The position numbers were made by a program, and so were the translations under genes. A stretch of 64,000 bases of DNA from Myoxocephalus aenaeus (Eukaryota; Chordata; Actinopteri; Perciformes; Cottidae). Location of the stretch: assembly GCA_038501785.1 (NCBI GenBank), contig JBAMJR010000342.1, forward strand, positions 62,001 through 126,000. The letters are read 5' to 3'. The notes below the pieces were generated by a model that worked only from the letters and a program-made list of their open reading frames with translations, had not been told where the DNA came from and did no database searches. Below, in pieces: positions 23,252-32,809 of this stretch (its first letter is position 1; every line of letters begins with the position of its first letter).

Positions 23252-23323
23252 TGCATTGGCTGGGAATCGAACCCAGGTCAACTGCTTGGAAGGCAGCTAT
23301 GCTAACCACTATACCACCAATGC
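23252..23323 (-). tRNA. tRNA-Gly(TCC)
   Basis: Consensus body; B trailer. Confidence 0.93.
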
Positions 23324-23437
23324 ACAAATAGGCATTACATAATGACACAAAATCGAGTGAAGGGAAACGTAAGTTGTCGAATGTAATTGAGAATTGACAC
23401 ATGTAGCTTCAACCATAACGACCACAAAGCCACTCTG

Positions 23438-23509
23438 GGTTCCATGGTGTAATGGTCAGCACTCTGGACTCTGAATCCAGTGATCTGAGTTCAAGTCTCG
23501 GTGGAACCT
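23438..23509 (+). tRNA. tRNA-Gln(CTG)
   Basis: C50 to T wobble; leader L2. Confidence 0.9.
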
Positions 23510-23765
23510 TGGTTATGCAGAATGAAGGCCCCTGTCACGTTGTTCCCATGCTGGAATCGACCTCAATCGTGATATGGAGATGAGTCTGATACTGCAAGTA
23601 GCCAAAACTATTTGGTGTCTACTTCAAAAGGCACAACTTTGATCATCCACAAGCCATGTTTTGCCGCACAGCCACATGACAATCAGAGACCGTTTTGTTA
23701 ACCCTTAAAAGTTCAGCAAACATGTCGAGGCCATCAATTGACACACGACAACCAGCTCGTATGAA

Positions 23766-23837
23766 TGCATTGGCTGGGAATCGAACCCAGGTCAACTGCT
23801 TGGAAGGCAGCTATGCTAACCACTATACCACCAATGC
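23766..23837 (-). tRNA. tRNA-Gly(TCC)
   Basis: Consensus body; A trailer. Confidence 0.94.
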
Positions 23838-23951
23838 ACAAATAGGCATTACATAATGACACAAAATCGAGTGAAGGGAAACGTAAGTTGTCGAATGTAA
23901 TTGAGAATTGACACATGTAGCTTCAACCATAACGACCACAAAGCCACTCTG

Positions 23952-24023
23952 GGTTCCATGGTGTAATGGTCAGCACTCTGGACTTTGAATCCAGTGATCC
24001 GAGTTCAAGTCTCGGTGGAACCT
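23952..24023 (+). tRNA. tRNA-Gln(TTG)
   Basis: Consensus body with TTG; leader L2. Confidence 0.93.
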
Positions 24024-24279
24024 TGGTTATGCAGAATGAAGGCCCCTGTCACGTTGTTCCCATGCTGGAATCGACCTCAATCGTGATATGGAGATGAGTC
24101 TGATACTGCAAGTAGCCAAAACTATTTGGTGTCTACTTCAAAAGGCACAACTTTGATCATCCACAAGCCATGTTTTGCCGCACAGCCACATGACAATCAG
24201 AGACCGTTTTGTTAACCCTTAAAAGTTCAGCAAACATGTCGAGGCCATCAATTGACACACGACAACCAGCTCGTATGAA

Positions 24280-24351
24280 TGCATTGGCTGGGAATCGAAC
24301 CCAGGTCAACTGCTTGGAAGGCAGCTATGCTAACCACTATACCACCAATGC
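24280..24351 (-). tRNA. tRNA-Gly(TCC)
   Basis: Consensus body; A trailer. Confidence 0.94.
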
Positions 24352-24465
24352 ACAAATAGGCATTACATAATGACACAAAATCGAGTGAAGGGAAACGTAA
24401 GTTGTCGAATGTAATTGAGAATTGACACATGTAGCTTCAACCATAACGACCACAAAGCCACTCTG

Positions 24466-24537
24466 GGTTCCATGGTGTAATGGTCAGCACTCTGGACTCT
24501 GAATCCAGTGATCCGAGTTCAAGTCTCGGTGGAACCT
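24466..24537 (+). tRNA. tRNA-Gln(CTG)
   Basis: Consensus body; leader L2. Confidence 0.94.
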
Positions 24538-24793
24538 TGGTTATGCAGAATGAAGGCCCCTGTCACGTTGTTCCCATGCTGGAATCGACCTCAATCGTGA
24601 TATGGAGATGAGTCTGATACTGCAAGTAGCCAAAACTATTTGGTGTCTACTTCAAAAGGCACAACTTTGATCATCCACAAGCCATGTTTTGCCGCACAGC
24701 CACATGACAATCAGAGACCGTTTTGTTAACCCTTAAAAGTTCAGCAAACATGTCGAGGTCATCAATTGACACACTACAACCAGCTCGTATGAA

Positions 24794-24865
24794 TGCATTG
24801 GCTGGGAATCGAACCCAGGTCAACTGCTTGGAAGGCAGCTATGCTAACCACTATACCACCAATGC
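24794..24865 (-). tRNA. tRNA-Gly(TCC)
   Basis: Consensus body; A trailer. Confidence 0.94.
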
Positions 24866-24978
24866 ACAAATAGGCATTACATAATGACACAAAATCGAGT
24901 GAAGGGAAACGTAAGTTGTCGAATGTGATTGAGAATTGACACATGTAGCTTCAACCATAACGAGAACCAGGAACTCTG

Positions 24979-25050
24979 GGTTCCATGGTGTAATGGTCAG
25001 CACTCTGGACTCTGAATCCAGTGATCCGAGTTCAAGTCTCGGTGGAACCT
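24979..25050 (+). tRNA. tRNA-Gln(CTG)
   Basis: Consensus body; leader L1. Confidence 0.94.
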
Positions 25051-25306
25051 TGGTTATGCAGAATGAAGGCCCCTGTCACGTTGTTCCCATGCTGGAATCG
25101 ACCTCAATCGTGATATGGAGATGAGTCTGATACTGCAAGTAGCCAAAACTATTTGGTGTCTACTTCAAAAGGCACAACTTTGATCATCCACAAGCCATGT
25201 TTTGCCGCACAGCCACATGACAATCAGAGACCGTTTTGTTAACCCTTAAAAGTTCAGCAAACATGTCGAGGTCATCAATTGACACACTACAACCAGCTCG
25301 TATGAA

Positions 25307-25378
25307 TGCATTGGCTGGGAATCGAACCCAGGTCAACTGCTTGGAAGGCAGCTATGCTAACCACTATACCACCAATGC
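25307..25378 (-). tRNA. tRNA-Gly(TCC)
   Basis: Consensus body; A trailer. Confidence 0.94.
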
Positions 25379-25491
25379 ACAAATAGGCATTACATAATGA
25401 CACAAAATCGAGTGAAGGGAAACGTAAGTTGTCGAATGTGATTGAGAATTGACACATGTAGCTTCAACCATAACGAGAACCAGGAACTCTG

Positions 25492-25563
25492 GGTTCCATG
25501 GTGTAATGGTCAGCACTCTGGACTCTGAATCCAGTGATCCGAGTTCAAGTCTCGGTGGAACCT
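25492..25563 (+). tRNA. tRNA-Gln(CTG)
   Basis: Consensus body; leader L1. Confidence 0.94.
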
Positions 25564-25819
25564 TGGTTATGCAGAATGAAGGCCCCTGTCACGTTGTTCC
25601 CATGCTGGAATCGACCTCAATCGTGCTATGGAGATGCGTCCGATAATGCAAGTAGCCAAAACTATTTGGTGTCTACTTCAAAAGGCACAACTTTGATCAT
25701 CCACAAGCCATGTTTTGCCGCACAGCCACATGACAATCAGAGACCGTTTTGTTAACCCTTAAAAGTTCAGCAAACATGTCGAGGCCATCAATTGACACAC
25801 GACAACCAGCTCGTATGAA

Positions 25820-25891
25820 TGCATTGGCTGGGAATCGAACCCAGGTCAACTGCTTGGAAGGCAGCTATGCTAACCACTATACCACCAATGC
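25820..25891 (-). tRNA. tRNA-Gly(TCC)
   Basis: Consensus body; A trailer. Confidence 0.94.
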
Positions 25892-26005
25892 ACAAATAGG
25901 CATTACATAATGACACAAAATCGAGTGAAGGGAAACGTAAGTTGTCGAATGTAATTGAGAATTGACACATGTAGCTTCAACCATAACGACCACAAAGCCA
26001 CTCTG

Positions 26006-26077
26006 GGTTCCATGGTGTAATGGTCAGCACTCTGGACTCTGAATCCAGTGATCCGAGTTCAAGTCTCGGTGGAACCT
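26006..26077 (+). tRNA. tRNA-Gln(CTG)
   Basis: Consensus body; leader L2. Confidence 0.94.
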
Positions 26078-26333
26078 TGGTTATGCAGAATGAAGGCCCC
26101 TGTCACGTTGTTCCCATGCTGGAATCGACCTCAATCGTGATATGGAGATGAGTCTGATACTGCAAGTAGCCAAAACTATTTGGTGTCTACTTCAAAAGGC
26201 ACAACTTTGATCATCCACAAGCCATGTTTTGCCGCACAGCCACATGACAATCAGAGACCGTTTTGTTAACCCTTAAAAGTTCAGCAAACATGTCGAGGTC
26301 ATCAATTGACACACTACAACCAGCTCGTATGAA

Positions 26334-26405
26334 TGCATTGGCTGGGAATCGAACCCAGGTCAACTGCTTGGAAGGCAGCTATGCTAACCACTATACCACC
26401 AATGC
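26334..26405 (-). tRNA. tRNA-Gly(TCC)
   Basis: Consensus body; A trailer. Confidence 0.94.
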
Positions 26406-26518
26406 ACAAATAGGCATTACATAATGACACAAAATCGAGTGAAGGGAAACGTAAGTTGTCGAATGTGATTGAGAATTGACACATGTAGCTTCAACCATAA
26501 CGAGAACCAGGAACTCTG

Positions 26519-26590
26519 GGTTCCATGGTGTAATGGTCAGCACTCTGGACTCTGAATCCAGTGATCCGAGTTCAAGTCTCGGTGGAACCT
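26519..26590 (+). tRNA. tRNA-Gln(CTG)
   Basis: Consensus body; leader L1. Confidence 0.94.
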
Positions 26591-26846
26591 TGGTTATGCA
26601 GAATGAAGGCCCCTGTCACGTTGTTCCCATGCTGGAATCGACCTCAATCGTGATATGGAGATGAGTCTGATACTGCAAGTAGCCAAAACTATTTGGTGTC
26701 TACTTCAAAAGGCACAACTTTGATCATCCACAAGCCATGTTTTGCCGCACAGCCACATGACAATCAGAGACCGTTTTGTTAACCCTTAAAAGTTCAGCAA
26801 ACATGTCGAGGTCATCAATTGACACACTACAACCAGCTCGTATGAA

Positions 26847-26918
26847 TGCATTGGCTGGGAATCGAACCCAGGTCAACTGCTTGGAAGGCAGCTATGCTAA
26901 CCACTATACCACCAATGC
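26847..26918 (-). tRNA. tRNA-Gly(TCC)
   Basis: Consensus body; A trailer. Confidence 0.94.
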
Positions 26919-27031
26919 ACAAATAGGCATTACATAATGACACAAAATCGAGTGAAGGGAAACGTAAGTTGTCGAATGTGATTGAGAATTGACACATGTA
27001 GCTTCAACCATAACGAGAACCAGGAACTCTG

Positions 27032-27103
27032 GGTTCCATGGTGTAATGGTCAGCACTCTGGACTCTGAATCCAGTGATCCGAGTTCAAGTCTCGGTGGAA
27101 CCT
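27032..27103 (+). tRNA. tRNA-Gln(CTG)
   Basis: Consensus body; leader L1. Confidence 0.94.
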
Positions 27104-27359
27104 TGGTTATGCAGAATGAAGGCCCCTGTCACGTTGTTCCCATGCTGGAATCGACCTCAATCGTGATATGGAGATGAGTCTGATACTGCAAGTAGCCAAA
27201 ACTATTTGGTGTCTACTTCAAAAGGCACAACTTTGATCATCCACAAGCCATGTTTTGCCGCACAGCCACATGACAATCAGAGACCGTTTTGTTAACCCTT
27301 AAAAGTTCAGCAAACATGTCGAGGTCATCAATTGACACACTACAACCAGCTCGTATGAA

Positions 27360-27431
27360 TGCATTGGCTGGGAATCGAACCCAGGTCAACTGCTTGGAAG
27401 GCAGCTATGCTAACCACTATACCACCAATGC
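27360..27431 (-). tRNA. tRNA-Gly(TCC)
   Basis: Consensus body; A trailer. Confidence 0.94.
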
Positions 27432-27544
27432 ACAAATAGGCATTACATAATGACACAAAATCGAGTGAAGGGAAACGTAAGTTGTCGAATGTGATTGAGA
27501 ATTGACACATGTAGCTTCAACCATAACGAGAACCAGGAACTCTG

Positions 27545-27616
27545 GGTTCCATGGTGTAATGGTCAGCACTCTGGACTCTGAATCCAGTGATCCGAGTTCA
27601 AGTCTCGGTGGAACCT
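27545..27616 (+). tRNA. tRNA-Gln(CTG)
   Basis: Consensus body; leader L1. Confidence 0.94.
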
Positions 27617-27872
27617 TGGTTATGCAGAATGAAGGCCCCTGTCACGTTGTTCCCATGCTGGAATCGACCTCAATCGTGCTATGGAGATGCGTCCGATAAT
27701 GCAAGTAGCCAAAACTATTTGGTGTCTACTTCAAAAGGCACAACTTTGATCATCCACAAGCCATGTTTTGCCGCACAGCCACATGACAATCAGAGACCGT
27801 TTTGTTAACCCTTAAAAGTTCAGCAAACATGTCGAGGCCATCAATTGACACACGACAACCAGCTCGTATGAA

Positions 27873-27944
27873 TGCATTGGCTGGGAATCGAACCCAGGTC
27901 AACTGCTTGGAAGGCAGCTATGCTAACCACTATACCACCAATGC
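27873..27944 (-). tRNA. tRNA-Gly(TCC)
   Basis: Consensus body; A trailer. Confidence 0.94.
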
Positions 27945-28058
27945 ACAAATAGGCATTACATAATGACACAAAATCGAGTGAAGGGAAACGTAAGTTGTCG
28001 AATGTAATTGAGAATTGACACATGTAGCTTCAACCATAACGACCACAAAGCCACTCTG

Positions 28059-28130
28059 GGTTCCATGGTGTAATGGTCAGCACTCTGGACTCTGAATCCA
28101 GTGATCCGAGTTCAAGTCTCGGTGGAACCT
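28059..28130 (+). tRNA. tRNA-Gln(CTG)
   Basis: Consensus body; leader L2. Confidence 0.94.
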
Positions 28131-28386
28131 TGGTTATGCAGAATGAAGGCCCCTGTCACGTTGTTCCCATGCTGGAATCGACCTCAATCGTGATATGGAG
28201 ATGAGTCTGATACTGCAAGTAGCCAAAACTATTTGGTGTCTACTTCAAAAGGCACAACTTTGATCATCCACAAGCCATGTTTTGCCGCACAGCCACATGA
28301 CAATCAGAGACCGTTTTGTTAACCCTTAAAAGTTCAGCAAACATGTCGAGGTCATCAATTGACACACTACAACCAGCTCGTATGAA

Positions 28387-28458
28387 TGCATTGGCTGGGA
28401 ATCGAACCCAGGTCAACTGCTTGGAAGGCAGCTATGCTAACCACTATACCACCAATGC
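28387..28458 (-). tRNA. tRNA-Gly(TCC)
   Basis: Consensus body; A trailer. Confidence 0.94.
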
Positions 28459-28571
28459 ACAAATAGGCATTACATAATGACACAAAATCGAGTGAAGGGA
28501 AACGTAAGTTGTCGAATGTGATTGAGAATTGACACATGTAGCTTCAACCATAACGAGAACCAGGAACTCTG

Positions 28572-28643
28572 GGTTCCATGGTGTAATGGTCAGCACTCTG
28601 GACTCTGAATCCAGTGATCCGAGTTCAAGTCTCGGTGGAACCT
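28572..28643 (+). tRNA. tRNA-Gln(CTG)
   Basis: Consensus body; leader L1. Confidence 0.94.
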
Positions 28644-28899
28644 TGGTTATGCAGAATGAAGGCCCCTGTCACGTTGTTCCCATGCTGGAATCGACCTCAA
28701 TCGTGCTATGGAGATGCGTCCGATAATTCAAGTAGCCAAAACTATTTGGTGTCTACTTCAAAAGGCACAACTTTGATCATCCACAAGCCATGTTTTGCCG
28801 CACAGCCACATGACAATCAGAGACCGTTTTGTTAACCCTTAAAAGTTCAGCAAACATGTCGAGGCCATCAATTGACACACGACAACCAGCTCGTACGAA

Positions 28900-28971
28900 T
28901 GCATTGGCTGGGAATCCAACCCAGGTCAACTGCTTGGAAGGCAGCTATGCTAACCACTATACCACCAATGC
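28900..28971 (-). tRNA. tRNA-Gly(TCC), C56G
   Basis: C56 to G in the T loop/B box; probably inactive. A trailer. Confidence 0.72.
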
Positions 28972-29085
28972 ACAAATAGGCATTACATAATGACACAAAA
29001 TCGAGTGAAGGGAAACGTAAGTTGTCGAATGTAATTGAGAATTGACACATGTAGCTTCAACCATAACGACCACAAAGCCACTCTG

Positions 29086-29157
29086 GGTTCCATGGTGTAA
29101 TGGTCAGCACTCTGGACTTTGAATCCAGTGATCCGAGTTCAAGTCTCGGTGGAACCT
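29086..29157 (+). tRNA. tRNA-Gln(TTG)
   Basis: Consensus body with TTG; leader L2. Last intact tRNA before the first 3.3-kb insertion. Confidence 0.93.
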
Positions 29158-29413
29158 TGGTTATGCAGAATGAAGGCCCCTGTCACGTTGTTCCCATGCT
29201 GGAATCGACCTCAATCGTGATATGGAGATGAGTCTGATACTGCAAGTAGCCAAAACTATTTGGTGTCTACTTCAAAAGGCACAACTTTGATCATCCACAA
29301 GCCATGTTTTGCCGCACAGCCACATGACAATCAGAGACCGTTTTGTTAACCCTTAAAAGTTCAGCAAACATGTCGAGGCCATCAATTGACACACGACAAC
29401 CAGCTCGTATGAA

Positions 29414-29448
29414 TGCATTGGCTGGGAATCGAACCCAGGTCCACTGCT
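29414..29448 (-). pseudogene. tRNA-Gly 3' half, split by insertion 1
   Basis: Keeps the T arm with intact B box and the 3' acceptor strand. It breaks in the anticodon stem, where the insertion begins at 29449. One base next to the break (29442) differs from consensus. The 5' half lies 3.3 kb away at 32767-32809, so no tRNA can be made. Confidence 0.92.
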
Positions 29449-29707
29449 CGGGGGCCGAATATAGTAAGACTTAACTTCCTTAACTTTTCCCATTCATTCT
29501 CTATGGTAGTCCTTATCACTACAAGTGTCATATATTTTTGGCCACAAGTGAGATTTTGGGGGCGCTGTTTCCCCCCTTGGATTAGAGGGAAATAAACCCC
29601 GTTTCCTCCTGAGACAGACGTCCTGCAGCAGTAAACAGACTACCGTAAACAAGCTGTAACTCACGCGGCGTCTTTTCACGGCTTTTTCTTCGGACTAACA
29701 GTCAAAC
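29449..29707 (+). promoter_or_regulatory. 5'-exon-like region, element copy 1
   Basis: About 259 bp at the left end of the element, ending just before GTAAGT at 29708, a strong splice-donor match (gtcaaac/gtaagt). I see no clear TATA box. It most likely contains the promoter and a non-coding first exon of the element's gene; this is inference. Open frames of about 60 codons on both strands here have no recognisable motif. Confidence 0.35.
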
Positions 29708-29853
29708 GTAAGTACGGCTCTTCTTTCAAGTTCTTCATGAACGGTTCTGAGTTTATTTGTGGGTCAACTGTTTCTGTAGTTTACTTAGTGTTGTTGTTTA
29801 GCATTGGTTGTAGCTCTGTGTGATGCTAGTCACGTCACGTCAGTACATTAAGG

Positions 29854-29857
<4 letters not shown>

Positions 29858-29937
<80 letters not shown>
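29858..29937. repeat. TG microsatellite, 40 units
   Basis: Uninterrupted GT/TG dinucleotide, 80 bp, in the presumed first intron. The equivalent tract in copy 2 (55838-55893) is shorter and interrupted by AAG. Confidence 0.97.
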
Positions 29938-29939
<2 letters not shown>

Positions 29940-30106
29940 GGTGACATATGCATGTATATTGTTGTGTGTGTAACGTTGTCAGTATTAACAGTCATGTGCT
30001 TGTCTTTATGAATCATATTCTTTTGAATGGGTAGATACTACAGTTCAGTCTTTCATTGCCCACATGTAAGATGGGTTCAAGTGCTGTGACCAACAGAATA
30101 ATGATG

Positions 30107-30403
30107 CTGTCTGTCTGCCTGTCTATCTATCTGTCTGTCTGTCTGCCTGTCTATCTATCTGTCTGTCTGCCTGTCTATCTATCTGTCTATCTATCTGTCT
30201 GTCTGCCTGTCTATCTATCTGTCTATCTATCTGTCTGTCTGCCTGTCTATCTATCTATCTGTCTGTCTGCCTGTCTATCTATCTGTCTATCTATCTGTCT
30301 GTCTGCCTGTCTATCTATCTGTATGTCTGTCTGCCTGTCTGTCTATCTATCTGCATGCCTGTCTACCTGCCTGCTTGTCTGTCTCTCTGCCTGTCTGTCT
30401 GTC
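30107..30403. repeat. TCTG/TCTA/TGCC tetranucleotide microsatellite
   Basis: About 297 bp of mixed 4-bp units. The open frame through it (Leu/Ser/Val/Cys/Tyr-rich) is a by-product. Copy 2 has only about 105 bp of the same tract, so it has changed by nearly 200 bp since the copies separated. Confidence 0.95.
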
Positions 30404-30495
30404 ATAACAAATGCTGTTACCTAGTTATTACAAATGCTGATCACCGTTACCGTGAGGGACTCTGTCTATAAAGTGCGTTGTGTTTTGCTGTGCAG

Positions 30496-31050
30496 GAGAT
30501 GATGATGAAGAAGAAGAGGAAGGAAGGCGTAGTCTTCAGAACGGTCCATCAGGACCTCTGATCAGGCCATGAGGATTAAAACAGATCCATCGCTCCAGGA
30601 CAAGTCTTGTGCTCAGAGACCGGACCTCGTGAGGACCAACGCTCTCTCTGGTCCTTCAGCGGGGAGGAGTCAGACCAACAGGAGGTGATGTGTTAGACCA
30701 ACAGGAGGGGATGGAGGAGGACAGACAGGAGGAGATGGAGGAGGACAGACAGGAGGAGATGGAGGAGGACAGACAGGAGGAGATGGAGGAGGACAGACAG
30801 GAGGAGATGGAGGAGGACAGACAGGAGGAGATGGAGGAGGACAGACAGGAGGAGATGGAGGAGGACAGACAGGAGGAGATGGAGGAGGACAGGCTGCAGT
30901 TTGGTAATCAATTTCAAACTGTCAATTATTGTCATCTCCATGTGCTGCTTTATTTCAGGAGACCAGTGTCACTGTGAGGAAGCTCCACTTGCAGCTGGTC
31001 CTGTCCTCCAGCAGGGTCTGAGGTCCATCCTGTCCTCCAGCAGGGTCTGA
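30496..31050 (+). pseudogene. Acidic-repeat gene fragment, element copy 1
   Basis: Not a protein I recognise. An acceptor-like site (tttgctgtgcag) precedes 30496. A frame open from 30633 runs through seven full copies and one partial copy of an 8-residue unit MEEDRQEE, then reaches a donor-like GTAATC at 30904. Joining to the acceptor-like tatttcag before 30959 keeps the frame (phase 1) and gives a Cys- and Glu-containing tail ending at TGA 31048-31050, inside the 29-bp repeats. The first part of the exon is closed in this frame by TGA at 30630-30632, so the model is incomplete or decayed. Three AATAAA hexamers follow at 31226-31286. Confidence 0.45.
30710..30892. repeat. 24-bp coding minisatellite, 7.6 copies
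   Basis: Unit gatggaggaggacagacagg plus agga. The period is a multiple of three, so copy-number change keeps the frame. Units here are homogeneous (Glu at the last position) except the first join. Copy 2 of the element has about 20 units. Confidence 0.95.
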
Positions 31051-31082
31051 GGTCCATCCTGTCCTCCAGCAGGGTCTGAGGC
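31000..31082. repeat. 29-bp tandem repeat, about 3 copies
   Basis: Unit starts cctgtcctccagcagggtct. The period is not a multiple of three, so each added unit shifts the reading frame. Copy 2 has about 4 units. Confidence 0.9.
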
Positions 31083-31319
31083 CAAGTTCCAGCCGGCCTT
31101 GATGCCGTCGTCACAGGTAGCTTTCAGATGACCCCTCTACGACCCCTCATATAGACTTTATAGACAGGTAGAACCAGCAGTCGACACAATATCAAGACAA
31201 TCGTCTTAATATATTGTTTATTAACAATAAACATATAAAAACATATCGACATATAATTGTATTCTAACAATAAACAGTATAATAAACATATGCTTTATAC
31301 ATTGTATTCATTAAAACAG
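31083..31319. other. AT-rich stretch between the two gene parts
   Basis: Holds a donor-like GTAGCT at 31117, three AATAAA hexamers (31226, 31269, 31281) and ends in an acceptor-like ttaaaacag at 31319. It may be an intron or the 3' end of the upstream gene. Confidence 0.4.
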
Positions 31320-32235
31320 GAGACATCGTCCACGTCCTGGACCACGGCCGGTGGACAGGAGCCATGAGAGCTGCCAGACGGCTTCTGATGAAGCACCTGG
31401 AGCTCCACCATGATGAACACCTGGAGCTCCACCATGCTGAAGCAGGCGATGACGACTACACATGGTCCAGAGGGCCAAACAAAACACACCAGCTCCTCTC
31501 AACACCAGAGAAGGTGCTGGAGACTCAGCAGCTGTGGCAGAGTTTGACCTCCGGCAGCCAGACGGCCAGTGTGCCGGCCACAACCCTGCCTCCTGCAACC
31601 CTCAACCCTCAACCCTCCACCTGAGCTGCTCCCCAGGAGTCACTGAGCAGTGGAGAAGCTGGTGACGGAGATCCTGGAGAAGCAGCAGCAGCAACAACAA
31701 CAGAAGAAGAAGATGACGAGGAACTGTTTAGCCTGCGGTCAGCCAAAGTCACGTTATCTTGCTGACGGTTCCCCTGTTCATTTCTTATTTCAATCTAAAA
31801 CTGTGAAGTATTTCTTCTGCTCTACAGGTCTTTAAGACTTACGCAGGCGAAGGCCTCAAAGACCCCCGTATGTCCTTTGAGAACTTTGCAGCGTCTCCTT
31901 TCTTTGAGCGGGAGCTGGAGGCCTCAAAGCAGAGGGGGGCCGAGTGGAGGAAGGTGGCAGAGGAAAGGAAGAAGAGGACGTCAGCGGTGGAGCTGCCGAC
32001 AGGTCGCCTGTGCCGGTTCTGTCACCGGCCACTGAAGCAGGGCCCCTAAGGGCCCCAGCAGCCCTCACATCCACAGCAGCTTCCCCGGGGTAACGGGGAA
32101 GTACATCTACTGCCCCTCCAGAGTGTTCTCCTGTACCAGGACCACATGGTGGAGGAGATGATCTGGAAGGACTTCACAGCGTCTGCTTTCTATGAAGCTG
32201 AGAGGGACAGGTGGATCAGAGAGAAGAAGAAGTGA
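31320..32235 (+). pseudogene. Broken gene with two Cys-x2-Cys modules, copy 1
   Basis: Not a named family to me. After an acceptor-like site, a frame from 31322 encodes a basic stretch with HLELHH repeated, to TGA 31622-31624. A second frame from 31650 gives a Glu/Lys/Gln-rich helix-like stretch, then CLACGQPKSRY, a conserved His and YFFCS (module 1), and stops at 31833. In the next frame a VFKTYAGEGL-to-RELEAS stretch follows, then CRFCHRPLKQGP, HIH and KYIYC (module 2). The end is an aromatic/charged tail with WIREKKK and TGA at 32233-32235. The modules share layout: C-x2-C, a His-containing loop, (K)Y-x2-C, then VF and FxxSxFxE-like segments. This suggests duplicated zinc-binding domains. 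At least three frame breaks (near 31830, 32047 and 32133) are shared with copy 2, so the gene was broken before the copies separated, unless some are unrecognised introns. Confidence 0.55.
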
Positions 32236-32360
32236 CATCATTACTGCACAGACTGTTGTTCAGATTCAGATTCAACTTTGTCATTGTACATACAAGTACT
32301 GAGACTGTGTGTGAGACTGTGTTGTGAGATTTTGTGCATTTTAGAATTCAGCTGTTTTAC

Positions 32361-32366
32361 AATAAA
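32361..32366 (+). promoter_or_regulatory. AATAAA polyadenylation signal
   Basis: Canonical hexamer 126 bp after the last stop codon of the Cys-rich gene; the same spacing occurs in copy 2 at 58468. Confidence 0.5.
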
Positions 32367-32693
32367 ATATCTTGAAATCATCACTTTGACTGTCTTCACT
32401 TTAGGTGCATTAATACACAGAACATTAAATAATCAAACATTTAGATATAATCAGCTGCATGCGTGCACAGATGTGTAAAATAAACATCTGTTGTGCCTTA
32501 TAAGTACAACTGTACCATGATATTTGGAGATTAATATCTTATTTGCATAATTACTAAATAAATAAATGATTCAATCTTGATTATTTTATGTGTAGCATGC
32601 TTTACAAATGCAGTATCATTATTATTGAGGTAGTTGTGTGTTCTGCTCAGATTCTGGAGCTCATCATTTGAACCAAACACTGATTATTTATTT
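32367..32693. other. AT-rich 3' tail of element copy 1
   Basis: No gene recognised. It is AT-rich and nearly identical to 58474-58799 in copy 2. Confidence 0.6.
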
Positions 32694-32766
32694 GGGTGAG
32701 GTGGGAGTCGAACTGCTGACCTCCTGTACCGCATGGAAAGTCCTCTATGGCTATACGCGGCTGGCC
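32694..32766 (-). other. tRNA-like Pol III box pair at element end
   Basis: Read on minus: an A-box-like TAGCCATAGAG and 28 nt later a B-box-like AGTTCGACTCC. The T stem does not pair, so this is not a working tRNA. It could be a decayed tRNA or a tRNA-derived SINE head, and it directly abuts the tRNA-Gly 5' half. Confidence 0.35.
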
Positions 32767-32809
32767 ACTGCTTGGAAGGCAGCTATGCTAACCACTATAC
32801 CACCAATGC
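32767..32809 (-). pseudogene. tRNA-Gly 5' half, split by insertion 1
   Basis: Keeps the 5' acceptor strand, the D arm with A box, and the anticodon arm to position 43, so it includes the duplicated target bases. Pol III starting here would run into the element. Confidence 0.92.

Larger units (their letters stand above)
1..29448. repeat. tRNA-Gly/tRNA-Gln tandem array, segment 1
   Basis: About 57 units of 513-514 or 525-527 bp. Each unit runs tRNA-Gly(TCC) on minus, a 113-114 bp gap shared by both 5' ends, tRNA-Gln on plus, then a 256 bp (A) or 269 bp (B) spacer to the next tRNA-Gly 3' end. Internal Pol III promoters are visible in both bodies: A-box-like sequence at positions 8-18 and a B box (GGTTCGATTCC in Gly, AGTTCAAGTCT in Gln). 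No T4 run lies close to the tRNA-Gln 3' end; the first is about 150 nt downstream. Units differ at a small set of marker positions that recur in blocks, which indicates unequal crossing over and conversion. The spacers hold no other recognisable gene; open frames of 60-130 codons in them repeat with the unit and are not genes. Confidence 0.97.
29449..32766. mobile_element. 3.3-kb element in tRNA-Gly, copy 1
   Basis: A 3318-bp segment lies inside a tRNA-Gly body, with tRNA sequence on both sides. Left end CGGGGGCCGAATATAG; the right end read on the other strand is GGCCAGCCGCGTATAG, a match at 10 of 16 positions, so at best a poor terminal inverted repeat. A short direct repeat flanks it (ACTGCT at left, ACTGCTTG at right). 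Contents left to right: a 5'-exon-like region ending in a splice donor, a TG tract, a TCTG/TCTA tract, an acidic-repeat gene fragment, an AT-rich stretch, a broken two-module Cys-rich gene, an AATAAA signal, an AT-rich tail and a tRNA-like sequence. No transposase is recognisable, so it looks non-autonomous or host-derived. A near-identical copy lies at 55429-58872 at the same tRNA position. The Dada DNA transposons are the precedent for targeting tRNA genes, but membership is not shown. Confidence 0.75.

Noticed and set aside
1..29448. CRISPR-like direct repeats
   Set aside because: The repeated unit is over 500 bp and contains tRNA genes; there are no unique spacers.
30056..30424. 122-codon hydrophobic open frame
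   Set aside because: It is translation of the TCTG/TCTA microsatellite.
31856..32074. 72-codon minus-strand frame opposite the Cys-rich gene
   Set aside because: Low-complexity Ser/Pro/Ala composition opposite the better supported plus-strand modules.
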